From Eumeta japonica (Eukaryota > Arthropoda > Insecta > Lepidoptera > Psychidae), in contig BGZK01000011.1 in the NCBI GenBank assembly GCA_005406025.1, positions 310,001-374,000 on the forward strand: DNA of 64,000 bases, given 5' to 3'. Positions 34,041 to 45,785 of the stretch are shown in pieces; the first letter of the stretch is position 1; each line of letters begins with the position of its first letter. The notes beneath the pieces were generated by a model that worked only from the letters and a program-made list of their open reading frames with translations, ran no database searches and was not told the DNA's origin. A program made the translations under genes and the position numbers.

Positions 34041-34252
34041 TTAGAAATTTTATATATTATATAATTGAAAAAGAACACTGATCATTTTGGATTCGAAATT
34101 GTGAGTATTTTCGTTTTGATGCTTTTCAAAAATTATTGTCTATCACAATATAATGCGGGTTTTGAGGGTGGCCTGTAAAGTCAACCATTATCCAGATATT
34201 TTTTGTAACGTTGCTCGGCACAATGCTGTCGTGGAGACAAGTAAACAGAACT

Positions 34253-34850
34253 ATGTATTTAAATTGGTAATTAAATTTTAATCAACTTTATTATTCTTTA
34301 TCTATTAAATTAAAATTACTTAAAAAAAACATTTAAAGCTTAAATATTCAGGATTCACATTAATTTTCTATATTAGACCCACTTTTTTATTAGATATCAA
34401 ATAACGAGATTAGGATTTACAGTTTTCTCAATTTTTAATTATAGAGTTGTATAAATTGCAAAATGTTCAAAAGCTTTGTGACGTCAAATCTGAAATATAA
34501 AAGCGAAAAAGGTTTATGTCTTTTCTTTAAAGTATTTTGAACAAAAAAAAATGTATTTAAATTGGTAATTAAATTTTAATCAACTTTATTATTCTTTATC
34601 TATTAAATTAAAATTACTTAAAAAAAACATTTAAAGCTTAAATATTCAGGATTCACATTAATTTTCTATATTAGACCCACTTTTTTATTAGATATCAAAT
34701 AACGAGATTAGGATTTACAGTTTTCTCAATTTTTAATTATAGAGTTGTATAAATTGCAAAATGTTCAAAAGCTTTGTGACGTCAAATCTGAAATATAAAA
34801 GCGAAAAAGGTTTATGTCTTTTCTTTAAAGTATTTTGAACAAAAAAAAAA
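34253..34850 (+). repeat. 298-bp direct tandem duplication, near perfect
   Basis: The unit from ATGTATTTAAATTGG to TTTTGAAC plus an A run occurs at 34253-34550 and again at 34551-34850. By eye the only difference is the A run (9 versus 10). Each unit contains TGTGACGTCAAAT with the palindrome TGACGTCA. No gene is involved. Confidence 0.92.
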
Positions 34851-35034
34851 TGTAAAAACTGCTATTTTCACTTACGTGTGACCACCTCTGACAAGAACTT
34901 GGGTCAAAAGTCTTGTAATTTATGTGACGTAATTTATGGACGGTCCCTGACACCTCAAAATTAACATCAGAGTTTACTAAATATTTTAAGTTTCCTTCAC
35001 AATTTGATAATTTGATGACAACTTGTGATCGAGA

Positions 35035-35720
35035 TTTAGTCTGCCTATCAGCAAACTGTATGCCATGAACCGTAATAGATTAATAGTTAAAATTTCACAG
35101 AGTATGTTATTATTTTGCTTTTCTAACAAATAATAAAAATAAAATTAAAAGTAAAAATGAAAGTCCCATTCAAGAATGGGGTTCCTTTCATTTGCTTTCC
35201 CAAAAAACACGTTTCTTGAAATGTGATTTTTTGTGATTTTTAAACGATCGTAATATTGGTAACAGGTAGACGCTTGAAACGTTAACACGTTGTGTATTAC
35301 TATAGGAGCTATAGAAACGAATAATAAAAATAAAATAAAGTTGAAAATTAAAAAGTAACCCCCATACATGAAACGTGTTTCTTTTTTCGGCATTTTATAT
35401 TAAATCTTAATTCTTATCCTATTCTTTCATTAACAATTTTTAAAAAGTGTGTAATGTACAATATTGCATGGTGGCATGGGACTCTTCATTTGTGAGTCTG
35501 ATTCTCATTTGAGCGGTGTTTTTGATTACGTTGACTTAGAGCCTTGGTTTTTTTAACAGCCCCATGGAACTTAGGCCTAAGTATTTGGTATTAATTTTAA
35601 TTTGTACCCTTCATGCGTCCTTGAGAAAAAAGGTCTTGACAGAAAAAGAGACAGACGGACATCAAAATAATCCCATATGGGTTCTTCTTCTCCTTTTTAA
35701 ACATGGAACCCGAAGGCCAC
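35035..35720 (+). repeat. Lepidopteran dispersed repeat with 'ccatgaaccgt' and 'ggaacccgaag' parts
   Basis: Contains GCCATGAACCGTAATAGATT, a 'ttttctaacaaataataaa' stretch and CCCCATACATGAAACGTG, and a half-copy (35255-35345) of the same module. At 35620-35720 the related tail 'agagacagacggacatca ... catggaacccgaaggc' follows. This resembles a common lepidopteran repeat with a 'ggttccgtxxxxaaaxxxggaaccc' head. The 82-codon minus-strand frame over it is not supported as a gene. Confidence 0.55.
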
Positions 35721-35893
35721 ACCAACGATAAGGTTCCTTACACTACGTCTTACCCTATCTCACTAATATAATTATGAGAGTTTTTTTGTGACTCAATTAC
35801 GCATAAAAGGGCTAAATAATTTATTTGAAATTTAGCATACAAACAAAACATTTTCTGAACTAACAGAGAATATTTTTTAACCTGTGGAATAAA

Positions 35894-36562
35894 TTACAAC
35901 AAATTGAGATAGGCAGCGAAAACGGATTCGGAATTAGAATGGAGAGGAGAATAGTTATCGTAATCTAATGCAGGATCAAGATCGGAATTAGAATGGAGAG
36001 GAGAATAGTTATCGCAATCTAATGCAGAATCAAGATCGGAATTAGAATGGAGAGGAGAATAGTTATCGTAATCTAATGCAATATCAAGATCGGAATTAGA
36101 ATGGAGAGGGGAATAGTTATCGTAATCTAATGCAGGATCAATATCGGAATTAGAGTGCAGAGGAGAACAGTTATCGTAATCTAATGCAGGATCAAGATCG
36201 GAATTAGAGTGGAGAGGAGAACAGTTATCGCAATCTAATGCAGGATCAAGATCGGAATTAGAGTGGAGAAGAGAACAGTTATCGTAATCTAATGCAGGGT
36301 CAAGATCGGAATTAGAATGGAGAGGAGAATAGTTATCGCAATCTAATGCAGGATCAAGATCGGAATTAGAGTGGAGAAGAGAACAGTTATCGTAATCTAA
36401 TGCAGGGTCAAGATCGGAATTAGAATGGAGAGGAGAATAGTTATCGCAATCTAATGCAGGATCAAGATCGGAATTAGAGTGGAGAAGAGAACAGTTATCG
36501 CAATCTAATGCAGGATCAAGATCGGAATCGAGAACAAAATCAGGATTGATTTCGTTCTTGAT
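35894..36562 (-). CDS. Candidate coding frame through the minisatellite (18-residue repeats)
   Basis: Exactly one of six frames is open through the whole array. Minus-strand reading gives about 222 codons between a TGA at 36563-36565 and a TAA at 35894-35896. It begins IKNEINPDFVLDSDLDPA, then repeats of the type LDYDNYSPLHSNSDLDPA, and ends SNSESVFAAYLNLL. No ATG is present, so it could only be a downstream exon, and no convincing acceptor was found (CTTGCACAG lies just upstream but puts a TGA in frame). A 54-bp unit has a fair chance of one open frame by luck. Low confidence. Confidence 0.18.
   Translation of the reverse strand: MKNEINPDFVLDSDLDPALDCDNCSLLHSNSDLDPALDCDNYSPLHSNSDLDPALDYDNCSLLHSNSDLDPALDCDNYSPLHSNSDLDPALDYDNCSLLHSNSDLDPALDCDNCSPLHSNSDLDPALDYDNCSPLHSNSDIDPALDYDNYSPLHSNSDLDIALDYDNYSPLHSNSDLDSALDCDNYSPLHSNSDLDPALDYDNYSPLHSNSESVFAAYLNLL
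35925..36530. repeat. 54-bp minisatellite, 11 copies
   Basis: The unit contains ATCGGAATTAGAATGGAGAG and GTTATCGTAATCTAATGCAG and repeats every 54 bp from about 35930 to 36525. Copies differ at one to a few sites each (A/G at several fixed positions, GGATCAAG versus GAATCAAG, ATATCAAG or GGGTCAAG). No length change other than whole units is seen. Variants alternate (for example 'gagtggagaagagaacag' and 'gaatggagaggagaatag'), which suggests higher-order duplication of 108-bp pairs in the right half. Confidence 0.95.
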
Positions 36563-36839
36563 TCAGGATTTCTGTGCAAGACTGAGATTAAAATCGATCA
36601 TGGGACCGTGATCAGAACTAAGCGTGAAATTGAAAAAGAGAAAAGACTCGAGAATTCTACTTTATGAGAAAAATAAAATCATTTCTTACATCTGGGTGTA
36701 CCTTTTTATACACCTGCTGTTTGTTTGTAACTGCGAATCACGGATCGATCACAACCAAATAATGTACTATATGGAATATACGGTTATGGAACACATGAAC
36801 CAACTCACTATATTCCGTTGACTAGTCATATTGGGCAGT

Positions 36840-37060
36840 GACGAACCGTGGCAAGTGATGAACTGATGGTTCGTCTACATCCGGAGCGGACGAATTACGT
36901 TCTCAGCGATAATTTATCGCGCGATTAATAAGAAAACGATAAATCGTGGCGAGCGCCCCGGGGCGCCGCTCGACTGCCGATAATTGACTTAATCGGTGAC
37001 GGAGCGGCGTCCGCCCGCCGGACGAACGTCGGCCAGCACCCACCCCAGTGTTTTGTTGGC
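36840..37060. other. GC-rich island with ATAAATCG/CGATAA palindromic words
   Basis: Contains GCGATAATTTATCGCGCGAT, AACGATAAATCGTGG, GCCGATAATTGACTTAATCG and CGCCCCGGGGCGCC. Mixed homeodomain/GATA-like AT words inside CpG-rich DNA suggest a regulatory element. No exon is seen. Confidence 0.4.
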
Positions 37061-37303
37061 TTATATGGACCTAAAGATTCGTACGAAGCTTTGAATAACC
37101 AAAAAAAATGCTGGACTGAAATCGGTTAATTGGACGGCTAGGTTCATGCCATGCTATGTACTAATTAACTTTATAAATACGAAAGTGTGTTTGTTTGTGT
37201 CGCATTCATAATTCAGACGACGGTTCGAATAGAGTGTAATTTTACTGGGCTATGTTTTAAGCCGGTGTTTGTCATTCCGTGTTTGATTTATTTTTCATTT
37301 TAG

Positions 37304-37438
37304 ACGGAAGCACTACACTTACAGCCTTCTGAACTAAAACAGTGTCAGTGGGAGCTGCTGATGAGCGTCATCATTATTTCGGTGGCAATATTCTGGACCG
37401 ACGATTTTATTCTCCGAGGCACAGAGTTGGTGGTTTAG
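37304..37438 (+). CDS. Candidate terminal exon, 44 residues, unknown
   Basis: A strong acceptor (ATTTATTTTTCATTTTAG) precedes a 44-codon frame that begins TEALHLQPSELKQCQWEL, continues into a hydrophobic run (MSVIIISVAIFW) and ends at TAG. Base composition is closer to coding than its flanks. There is no ATG at the start and no identified upstream exon. A chance frame of this length is not rare, and a conserved RNA or repeat is possible. Confidence 0.2.
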   Translation, partial: TEALHLQPSELKQCQWELLMSVIIISVAIFWTDDFILRGTELVV

Positions 37439-38841
37439 TTTGACTTAAGTTAAAAACTTATTGGCCATGGCGCCTATAGTCAGTGATCAAAACACGTTGT
37501 ATTACGGTTTATATAATGTGGTGTTTTGATACGTGAGAAAGAATTTGGAAATGACCTTGAAAAATAGTCATCGAATAAGCTTAGTGATAGGAATAAAACT
37601 AAGTATATTTAGATTTCGTTCGACTAGGTACGCCAGGTACTCATTCGAAATGCGTGTAAAAGGTTCTTTTTAGGCAAGTTGATTAGGGTCTTTGTAGGTA
37701 TACCTACAAAGTTTACCGTTATGCAAATCTATGACCACGCTTAAACTAAAATCTTATAAAAAAGGGTTTTATGAAACATCTATAAATCTAGAGGACAAAT
37801 GTGTATCTATGGGCATAAAACAGTTCGAATCCTTTCTACTGCTTCAGTTTTGAATTCGATTATGGTGGTATATATATGCATTTCAGGAAAATGATCAAAC
37901 AGTGCCTCAATTAATCTTCTCGATGGAGCCTTCCGAATAAGTGTTGGATTTTAAAAATATTATGACGTTATCACAAGTGCTTTGTTGCGACCGCACTTTT
38001 TCACTTGTGCAATTACTTTATTGAAACGATCCGTATTGAGAACATGAACTAATTAATCTGAACGAGTCGATTGTCTGTGGTGTGATGCAGTGCAAATACC
38101 CAAAACGAATCGTATGCATCATTTAAATGCAAATTTTTTTTGTTGTCCGCAAAAGTCCTTGTGGTAACATTCTACATCTGTTAATTGTCAATTTAACCAC
38201 AGACATTCACGTCATCCATTGTTCGCGGAAACAAGTTTTATTAATATTTGGATTATCGTTCCAAATTTTGAGTGTCATTGTAAGACTCTATCAATATATT
38301 ATAACCTTTGCTAGTAGGTGTAAATTTTGAAGTGTAATTTTAAATTATATGACATCGCGTTGATTATTTTAGTATATGTACGGGTTCTTGAAAGTTTCTT
38401 CATTTTTTGTCTTAAAATTAATCGAGAAAATGCACATTTTTACAATAAAATTATATGAATTGGATTTCATTTGTACAAAAATTTATAGATATAAATACAA
38501 TTAAAATATCTGTGCGTAATTTCAATGTAAAATAAAATAATGTTTGTCAAAATGCTTTAATTAATAGTGACGCTTTCTAATTATTCGCATAAACTAGATT
38601 GTGATTATAAATATGAAGTGGGCATTTTACGAAACTTATTTACGCCACTTAAGTCATAAACAATTTTCCTAATTGCTCATATGGTTATGAATACACAAAA
38701 GTGCATCTGTTAAAGCGAAAAGGAATACAAGTATATCAGCCATACTTATATCCTTTTTGGAAGCAGTACCCCTTCACGAAATGAGTATGTGGGTATTATA
38801 TTCCATTATAACTCAATAAAAAAGGATATTATAAAATTTCT

Positions 38842-38885
38842 GAGCCGCTTATGATCATGAATAGTTTCATGATCATAAGCGGCTC
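38842..38885. repeat. Perfect 20-bp inverted repeat with a 4-nt loop
   Basis: GAGCCGCTTATGATCATGAA (38842-38861), loop TAGT, TTCATGATCATAAGCGGCTC (38866-38885), with no mismatch. The arms also contain the self-palindrome ATGATCAT. The flanks do not continue the pairing. Confidence 0.95.
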
Positions 38886-41551
38886 GACTTCTATCGGGCT
38901 GCTGCGTCTATGAACGTTTGTGTATTAGTTTTGGCTATGCATGATGAGATTAGAAAAGATATTCTTGCTTAAGTTTCTTGCTCGTTCTCCTTGAAGGAAA
39001 ACTGCCTTCCGACCGAGTAGTAATGTGTAAATTCGAATAAATGTTTTTGAAATGCATAATTTTATACGGCAATTTTTAGAAATTCTTGATTATGCACAAT
39101 ATTATTTTACAATGGCAGAAAGTTGAGAAGTGGCTAATTATGTATTGTTTAGATTTCATTGTGTTAAAAAAAATGAAAGATAAACACAATCGAGAATTAT
39201 AAAATTTACATTACTAGAGGAACGTTTAAAAACTTGTTTAAAATTTAAGGCATTGCACTTTAATAGATAAAATAAGATAAAAAATAAAACACCAACTTTT
39301 TGTTTCCTTTCTTTATTAATGTAATAGAAATAAATGTAAAATTTCGTCATGACATAATCTCTATGAAGTTATGTTTTCTATTGATACTCTTCGCCTTGAT
39401 GAGAAAATATAAAAGTTTTTCCCATCTTGTTAAGCATAACTAGACTTTAATATCGATATACGGTATGATAATAATAACATGCGCCAAATAGTTTTGAATA
39501 AAATCAGTTATTACACACAACAGATCCGGAACCGGTTTTGTAATCGGTATGACAAACTGTGAATGCGGTACAAAAAAAAAAGTGATTTATACGAATAAAG
39601 ATAATATACGTTTATGTTTTATATTACTATTATCATTTTTACGTATTTACTAATCTAACCTAATAATCTTTCATGCTTTGCTCTATAATGGCGACGCGAA
39701 CTTAGTGCTGAGCCCTATGAGGTTAAGCCCGTCCGCTCGTTTGTGAGGCCAGCGGCGACAGTTGGCCAAGAAAGTCCATATATTAGGCTGTTTAGCCCTT
39801 TGTGGCCTAAGGAGCCCCGGGGGACTCCGTGCCCCCCGATTTATGGCCTCCGTAATTAATGCCTTTAGTTTGTCTTACACGTGCCGGAGCACATGCTTTT
39901 GCCACAGTACGTTAGGCTCTCGTGTTTCCTGCATTATCGTTATGGACATGTGTATGCGCTTTGAGAAAACTTAAAAGGCATGTTTTCGCAATCGTAAATT
40001 TTCTAATCGAGTCAATCAACATTTTCCGGTAGCTGTACTTGTTAAATGCAAAGATGGGAAAATTGGTGGGTTTTTTCAAAATAAATTCCACATGTATGAA
40101 GTTGCTGCCATAGTTACTAATAAAATTCTTATGTATGATATGGACACATTCAACCTACGTTATATAAAATTGACAGTCATTTATTAATGTTTTATTTCGT
40201 AATTCAGTGTGTATAAAATGAATGGTACTGCATACAGAATACTCTGGTGAAATACAAGTTGCACTCTACCACATACCATATAATACAACTACTATACCAA
40301 TTGAATTTCTTAGATAATCTTAGGTGAAATTAACCTAGTGGTAAATAACACGTACCTAGCTTAATTTAGTACGATATGCTTAAGCGTAATTAAACAACAG
40401 TTAACGATGCCCGAGATCAAAGTTTTTGTATTTAAATATTGCCAATGTTCGCTCTAAACTTATACTATTTAAGTCTCTTTCTAGTCAGGCCAAGCGAAAG
40501 AGACCTCGAGAAGTTTACAAAGCGTCTAGAGTTAAATAAATGAGTGCACGAGCACCACATCAAAAGTTGTGAATACAATACATTTATTTCTCTTTACAAA
40601 AGTCAATGCAGATATTCCGAAAAAAAGGTTTTTTTTTTCTCTAGTTTCTGTCGGGTTTCAAATATTCATAAGTTTAGATATTATTGTCAGACATAAGTAT
40701 GTTTAATGTAAAGCGGCTGCTGATCACTAAAACATTGTTAAACGATAATCAGACGAGCGCGTTCAAATCTGAGCGACTCAAATACCATCGACTGCAATAC
40801 TATCTAAAGTATCACTGTAGCAATATCACTTATTCAGTAACGTTGATATTCATAGATATACTTTTAATAGTGACAAAATTCATGCCTAATAATAAATTGT
40901 TGTATCGGGTATTTATTTTATCTCATTCAGGCATAACCTCCCTTCTATAATTTATATTACGTAGATCAAATTTGAGCCTTGAGTGCTTCAAGTTGGCCCA
41001 ATTTGAGATCTCGAACGGCCAATCACGAACGCGAAGTCAACATCCGCGATGAATGGATTAACATGCTCCATAAAGGAAGCAGCGAGTAGGGCAATTTCAT
41101 TTAGATTCTAAAACTCATTGATCATTTTATCCGTAATCAGCATCCCAATCGGATAGTTTCTGATTTGAAGGCAACCCTCTCCACCACACCGCTCTCATCG
41201 GGAATGCAAATGTACAAAATAGACGTATAACAAACTTTTTCCAGGTTAAAACTCAGCAAAATGCAGAAGTAAAAATGGTGCGTCACCTTTGACGCGCACT
41301 GGATTTTACTCCGCTGGTATAAATTTTAAGACATGTCAGATATTCTTCAAGTGACATCTCTTTATGAACATAATTTTCTAAATAAAATATGACGAATCCA
41401 AAATCTTATCGTGGGTGCTTCTATCGCTTCTACTTGAGTGATTTATAGATCGGAACAGTAGCATCGGTTATGAGTACTAAAAGCCTATAGGTGGTCTAAA
41501 CTCAAGGCTTGTAAAATATAATTGGCAAAGATGCTTGAAAATCTTGAGCTC

Positions 41552-41588
41552 ACTGCTGACGACTGTGTCGTTCACGGTCGTCAGCAGT
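41552..41588. repeat. 16-bp hairpin with a 5-nt loop
   Basis: ACTGCTGACGACTGTG (41552-41567), loop TCGTT, CACGGTCGTCAGCAGT (41573-41588). The outer 12 pairs are perfect and the inner four include one G-T pair. The stem is shorter than a typical microRNA precursor. Confidence 0.85.
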
Positions 41589-44439
41589 CAACATTTAACA
41601 CCGTATATATATACATTCAAAACTTAACATAAGCGAGTTAAAAATAAAACGTCAATAATACAGTAATGTAAGTAAAAAATACACGCGTTCAGTATAATAT
41701 GCACAGATGGGTAACGTAACGGCTACACTTTCTGTTGACATCCGATTTCGCTGCTCATTTTATTTACGTGCCGAAGGCCATATATGAAAATTGATTTTAA
41801 AAAATAAAATCTTAAGTATTGAAGTAATCCAATCATAATAAAGGCCAATCCTAAAATAACAATATGTGCATGGGGAGATCGTCGATGCACGAGCGAATAA
41901 ATATAGATGTGTGACCGAAATACGTCTCCATAGAACCAGTATCTTAACATAATGTGGATCCGAGTAAGCCGTACTATTCATAATTTATGAAACTTCACTT
42001 CTAATTTAATAACAATAAAGCCTTTCAATAACCTTTACACTATCAAACTTAAAAAAAAATCGATGTAAGTACTATTATGTATTTATAAAAAATAGTTGAT
42101 TCACAAAATTTATTTAGTGTTTTAATTAGTTTTCATTAATTTTGCTTCTACACTAAACATCGTCCTTGCGGACAAATCGACTTACAAAAATATGAACAGA
42201 TATATTAGTTGCACGAATTATATTTGATTTTCCTTTAACTGACGCATTAAAAATCGATTGAGACATCGTATTTTATAGTATTAGGTAATTTTAATTTATC
42301 AATTCAAAAAAATCTGAAATGAATTTATTTTCTTCTCTTTCCATAAATAACAATATTCATATACAGATTGCAAATGTTGTTTTGACTGACGTCCTTCGCA
42401 TTAAACTAGCTGCAGGGGATAAATTATGCTCTGCTATCCGATTCGACTTGACTATTTTGTGCAGAAAACATCGATATGTCTAGACAGGGCGACCTTCAAT
42501 TATAGGCGATTTCAACGGTCGACATCACAGACGACCCTAATTCGCGAAGATTTTCATGACCTTTCAGCTTATTGGGTGTGCGATCAACAAGATAATTATA
42601 CTAAATAACAGATCGTTCAATAGTCAATAAATATAAACAACTATCAGTAAATAAGCTCGGATAATGCTCACGCTTTCCATAACGTCCGAATCGAGTCTTA
42701 GATGTAATTTTCGGGGACGTAATAACTACGCCTGAAGTTACCGGATCGCTCTCAAATTATTGTAACAAGCCGCGCTAATTGGGCTCACAGCTAGCTAGCC
42801 TCGGCGATATCGTGTTACTAACGTGAACAATACGACTATAATGATGTCTTGTTTGTGTGCATTTTCGTAGTAATTTACAGTGGATATGATTTGGATAAAT
42901 AAACCGGTTAGCTTCGATATAGAAAAACATTGCTAGGTCTTTCGTATCGATCATACCTATATAAGATTCTGAATCCGAGCGCGATTCCGGTTCCGCTATC
43001 GACCTCCCGCTTCCATTCCAGTTTCCGTTTTGTCCCGATTCCAGTTCCGATGTCGCTATATAATAACAACTAAAACCATAAGTTTTATATTATTAGCAAA
43101 TAAGAATTTTTGAAAGCGTCCACAGGTATTTAAATAGAAATTAGTGTCTTATTAGTTGATCAGTAATTATCATTTTCGTAAAACTATGATATACATGTGT
43201 TTAATAGAAACACGTATGATAAACTTTGCGAACGTCAGTTGCATCATTAAATTAGCAAAAGCTGAACACACCTAAAACAAACAAACTCATCGATCCCACC
43301 TTCATTCCTCACCACCGATTTATATATTATTTATAGTTTAAAAAAAATACAAGTCATGACAAAAGAAATAATTAAATTTATCTTCTTATCTGTGTGATCC
43401 TCTACATCCCATGTACCCACGAAATTTTTGTAAGATTACTTTCGTGCATGTTGTTTGACCGCTTGCCACGGCCTATTTTTTCGGGATCTGCTATACTAGA
43501 AACTTGCAATTTCATACATGTATACTTAGAATTGGGCAACCGTATCACGATTATATGGCGTAAATAAAGAATTTTGATTTTGGGAGGCAATTTTAAGGAG
43601 AAAATTAGAAAATAAAATCAAACCTTTTGTACGGTGCATGACATGACGTATCAAAGGATAGGGCTTATTATGAGGATAGTAAATATAGGTCTTTTATAGT
43701 TTGAAAACGCACGGATCAAAAGTTTCCAAGAAAGTATACAGAATTGATTTTCGATGCGTTTCTTCAAGAATATTTCAAATATAATTCGGGTAAATATAAC
43801 TGCCCTATCGTTCCACATCGATTTACTTGCAGGGATGATGTTTGGTGTATCGACGAATTTAATTTATAAAATATAAACACGTAAGAAATAACTAATTCTT
43901 TCGAAGAATCTTGTTTAAAGGTTGGTATTGCTGACCATATGACAAAATGACTTTCTTTTAATTAATACATGTATGTAGTCATGCTTCATAAACTATGAGT
44001 AATTTTTTACTAGGGCCGTTGGTGTTGGTGGCCGTTCTATTGGTGATTATTCATTCTTGCAACCTAGAACATCAAATGTAAATATTATTTTTATATTGAT
44101 ATTAATATCCAATCCGACTCTATTGTTTCAATTTTATTTACGTCTGTAGTATGTTTAGCTTCAACATGGTAACATGGTAAACATAGTCTTGCATGTGGAC
44201 AATTATATATGACATCTATTTTATAACTAGTTTATATGGTAAAAAATATCTCCATCGCAACCGTCGTTGAACCGAGTACCAGAACAGCATGCGCAGGAAG
44301 GAGTACAATACATTTATTTTATGATTAACTTTGTGTGACGTATCTTAAAATAAAAAAAAAAAATCTTTGCATTTATCAAAAAATAAATGTTATTCATTCA
44401 CGCCAGTATACCTTTTTTTGTCATTTCTGAACCGATACT

Positions 44440-44905
44440 TATTTACAAAACGTCGACGGACATCGGCGGTCACACGACGCTCGCAGTCGACAAACGCTAA
44501 GCGAACGCGGGGGCTCCAGTCAGACGTTCCGACGCGGAGGCCGATGTTGGGCGTCCGTTTCGTCAGAGTTCGTAACTGGGAGCGCATGAGGCACAAAACG
44601 AATCGGCATCCACGTGTGCACCGGCAACGTGAAGAATGTGGATATTAATAAAACACACAATCCGAAGAGGAAGTATCCGGCGCGCGCCCCCGCCCCCCCA
44701 CCTGCCGGCCGCGCGTCGTCGGGGTGATCGATTTAATTGAGCCAATGAACAATTTAATTAAAATTCTGAAGACACCGACGACCGGCACCGGGATGCAGGG
44801 GGCGGTCGTAAAAATATTCCGTTATTGAAATACGGGGAGTACGAACGGGGAGCGCCGATGTACGGCGGTACACTTTTTTATGACGCGTACGTGTGATCAG
44901 TCATG
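44440..44905. other. GC-rich island, candidate conserved noncoding element
   Basis: A CpG-rich block with a poly-C stretch (GCGCGCCCCCGCCCCCCCAC) and embedded AT words (GATCGATTTAATTGAGCCAA and CAATTTAATTAAAATTCTGA), a mixture common in regulatory DNA near developmental genes. Frames of 60-93 codons on both strands follow from low stop density. At its right edge a TTTTTTATGACGCG/ATCAGTC pair could be a TATA-like box and initiator, but there is no gene downstream to support it. Confidence 0.4.
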
Positions 44906-44975
44906 TTCGTGTTGTGATTGCTCCGGTGATTGGCTTATAATAATCGGCAGAACAAAGTTTATGTCATCAGTAGTG

Positions 44976-44981
<6 letters not shown>

Positions 44982-45010
<29 letters not shown>
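44982..45010. repeat. (TG)n microsatellite
   Basis: About 14 perfect TG units. Confidence 0.95.
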
Positions 45011-45012
<2 letters not shown>

Positions 45013-45256
45013 GTATGTATATGTCTATATATTATATATAAAAATGAATGTTTGTATATATGCTATCACTAAACTCATATGCACTTCGTCCGAACAGCGT
45101 GAAAATTGGCATGCATATGTATTTTTTCGTACAGAAGGTTTTTGCGCTAACCCCTTTGTTTTAATTCGACACCAGGTGGCGTTGCAGTGTACCAACTTCT
45201 ATATACAAACATTCATGTTTATATACAGATTATAAATATTATTTATCTGTTAATAT

Positions 45257-45777
45257 TAGGGATGCATCGATACGCCTTTTGGCCGATACGATACCGATAC
45301 CGATACTTTCACTAAAATATCGCCGATACCGATACCGATATCGATACGCCTAGAAAATTCAAATAAATGATAAGGTAATAAAATATAAAACTTCTAGCTA
45401 CAAATAAAATACGCTTTGGGTTATTTTCTTTTATTAAATAAGTAGTAGCATTGACATTAAAAGATTAAACATTTTAAAAAAATAGGGTGGATTTATTACA
45501 TACTTAACATATTAATAATTAAAATTAACAATTATAAGATTTTTGTTTAAAAAGCAAAGTATTCTTCGAGGAATTCCTCGAGCATTGACCGTTCGTTTCG
45601 AGCCTCGTTTGCAGTGAAGCAAGCGCGCGCGTTTACATTTAGTAATTTAAAGCGCGCGGAATTTCAAATGTTGTTGGATCGGTATCGGCTATCAAAATAT
45701 CCCCGATACCGATATATCGGTAAATCGGATATATCGCCGATATATCGGTATCGGTATCGGTATCGGATGCATCCCTA
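45257..45777. mobile_element. hAT-type non-autonomous element (MITE), complete with 8-bp target duplication
   Basis: The element starts TAGGGATGCATCGATACG and ends CGGATGCATCCCTA. It is flanked on both sides by GTTAATAT (45249-45256 and 45778-45785), an 8-bp duplication diagnostic of hAT-like transposition. Both subterminal regions are packed with GATACC/GGTATC words (TATCGGTATCGG on the right, CGATACCGATACCGATA on the left), as in hAT elements whose transposase binds repeated subterminal motifs. The body has no transposase frame. Confidence 0.93.
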
Positions 45778-45785
45778 GTTAATAT

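Larger units (their letters stand above)
37450..44430. other. Gene desert with scattered GC-richer patches
   Basis: Apart from the hairpins at 38842 and 41552, I find AT-rich sequence and a few GC-richer patches. These are at 39670-39960 (GGAGCCCCGGGGGACTCCGT; TCCGTAATTAATGCCTTTAG), 41160-41310 and 42700-42840 (GCTAATTGGGCTCACAGCTA). A cluster of GATTCC/GGTTCCG-type words is at 42965-43065. No frame over 60 codons here looks like a gene. Confidence 0.45.

Noticed and set aside
44367..44745. Frames of 93 (plus), 68 and 60 (minus) codons
   Set aside because: Three overlapping frames in a CpG-rich island; none has a domain or splice context.
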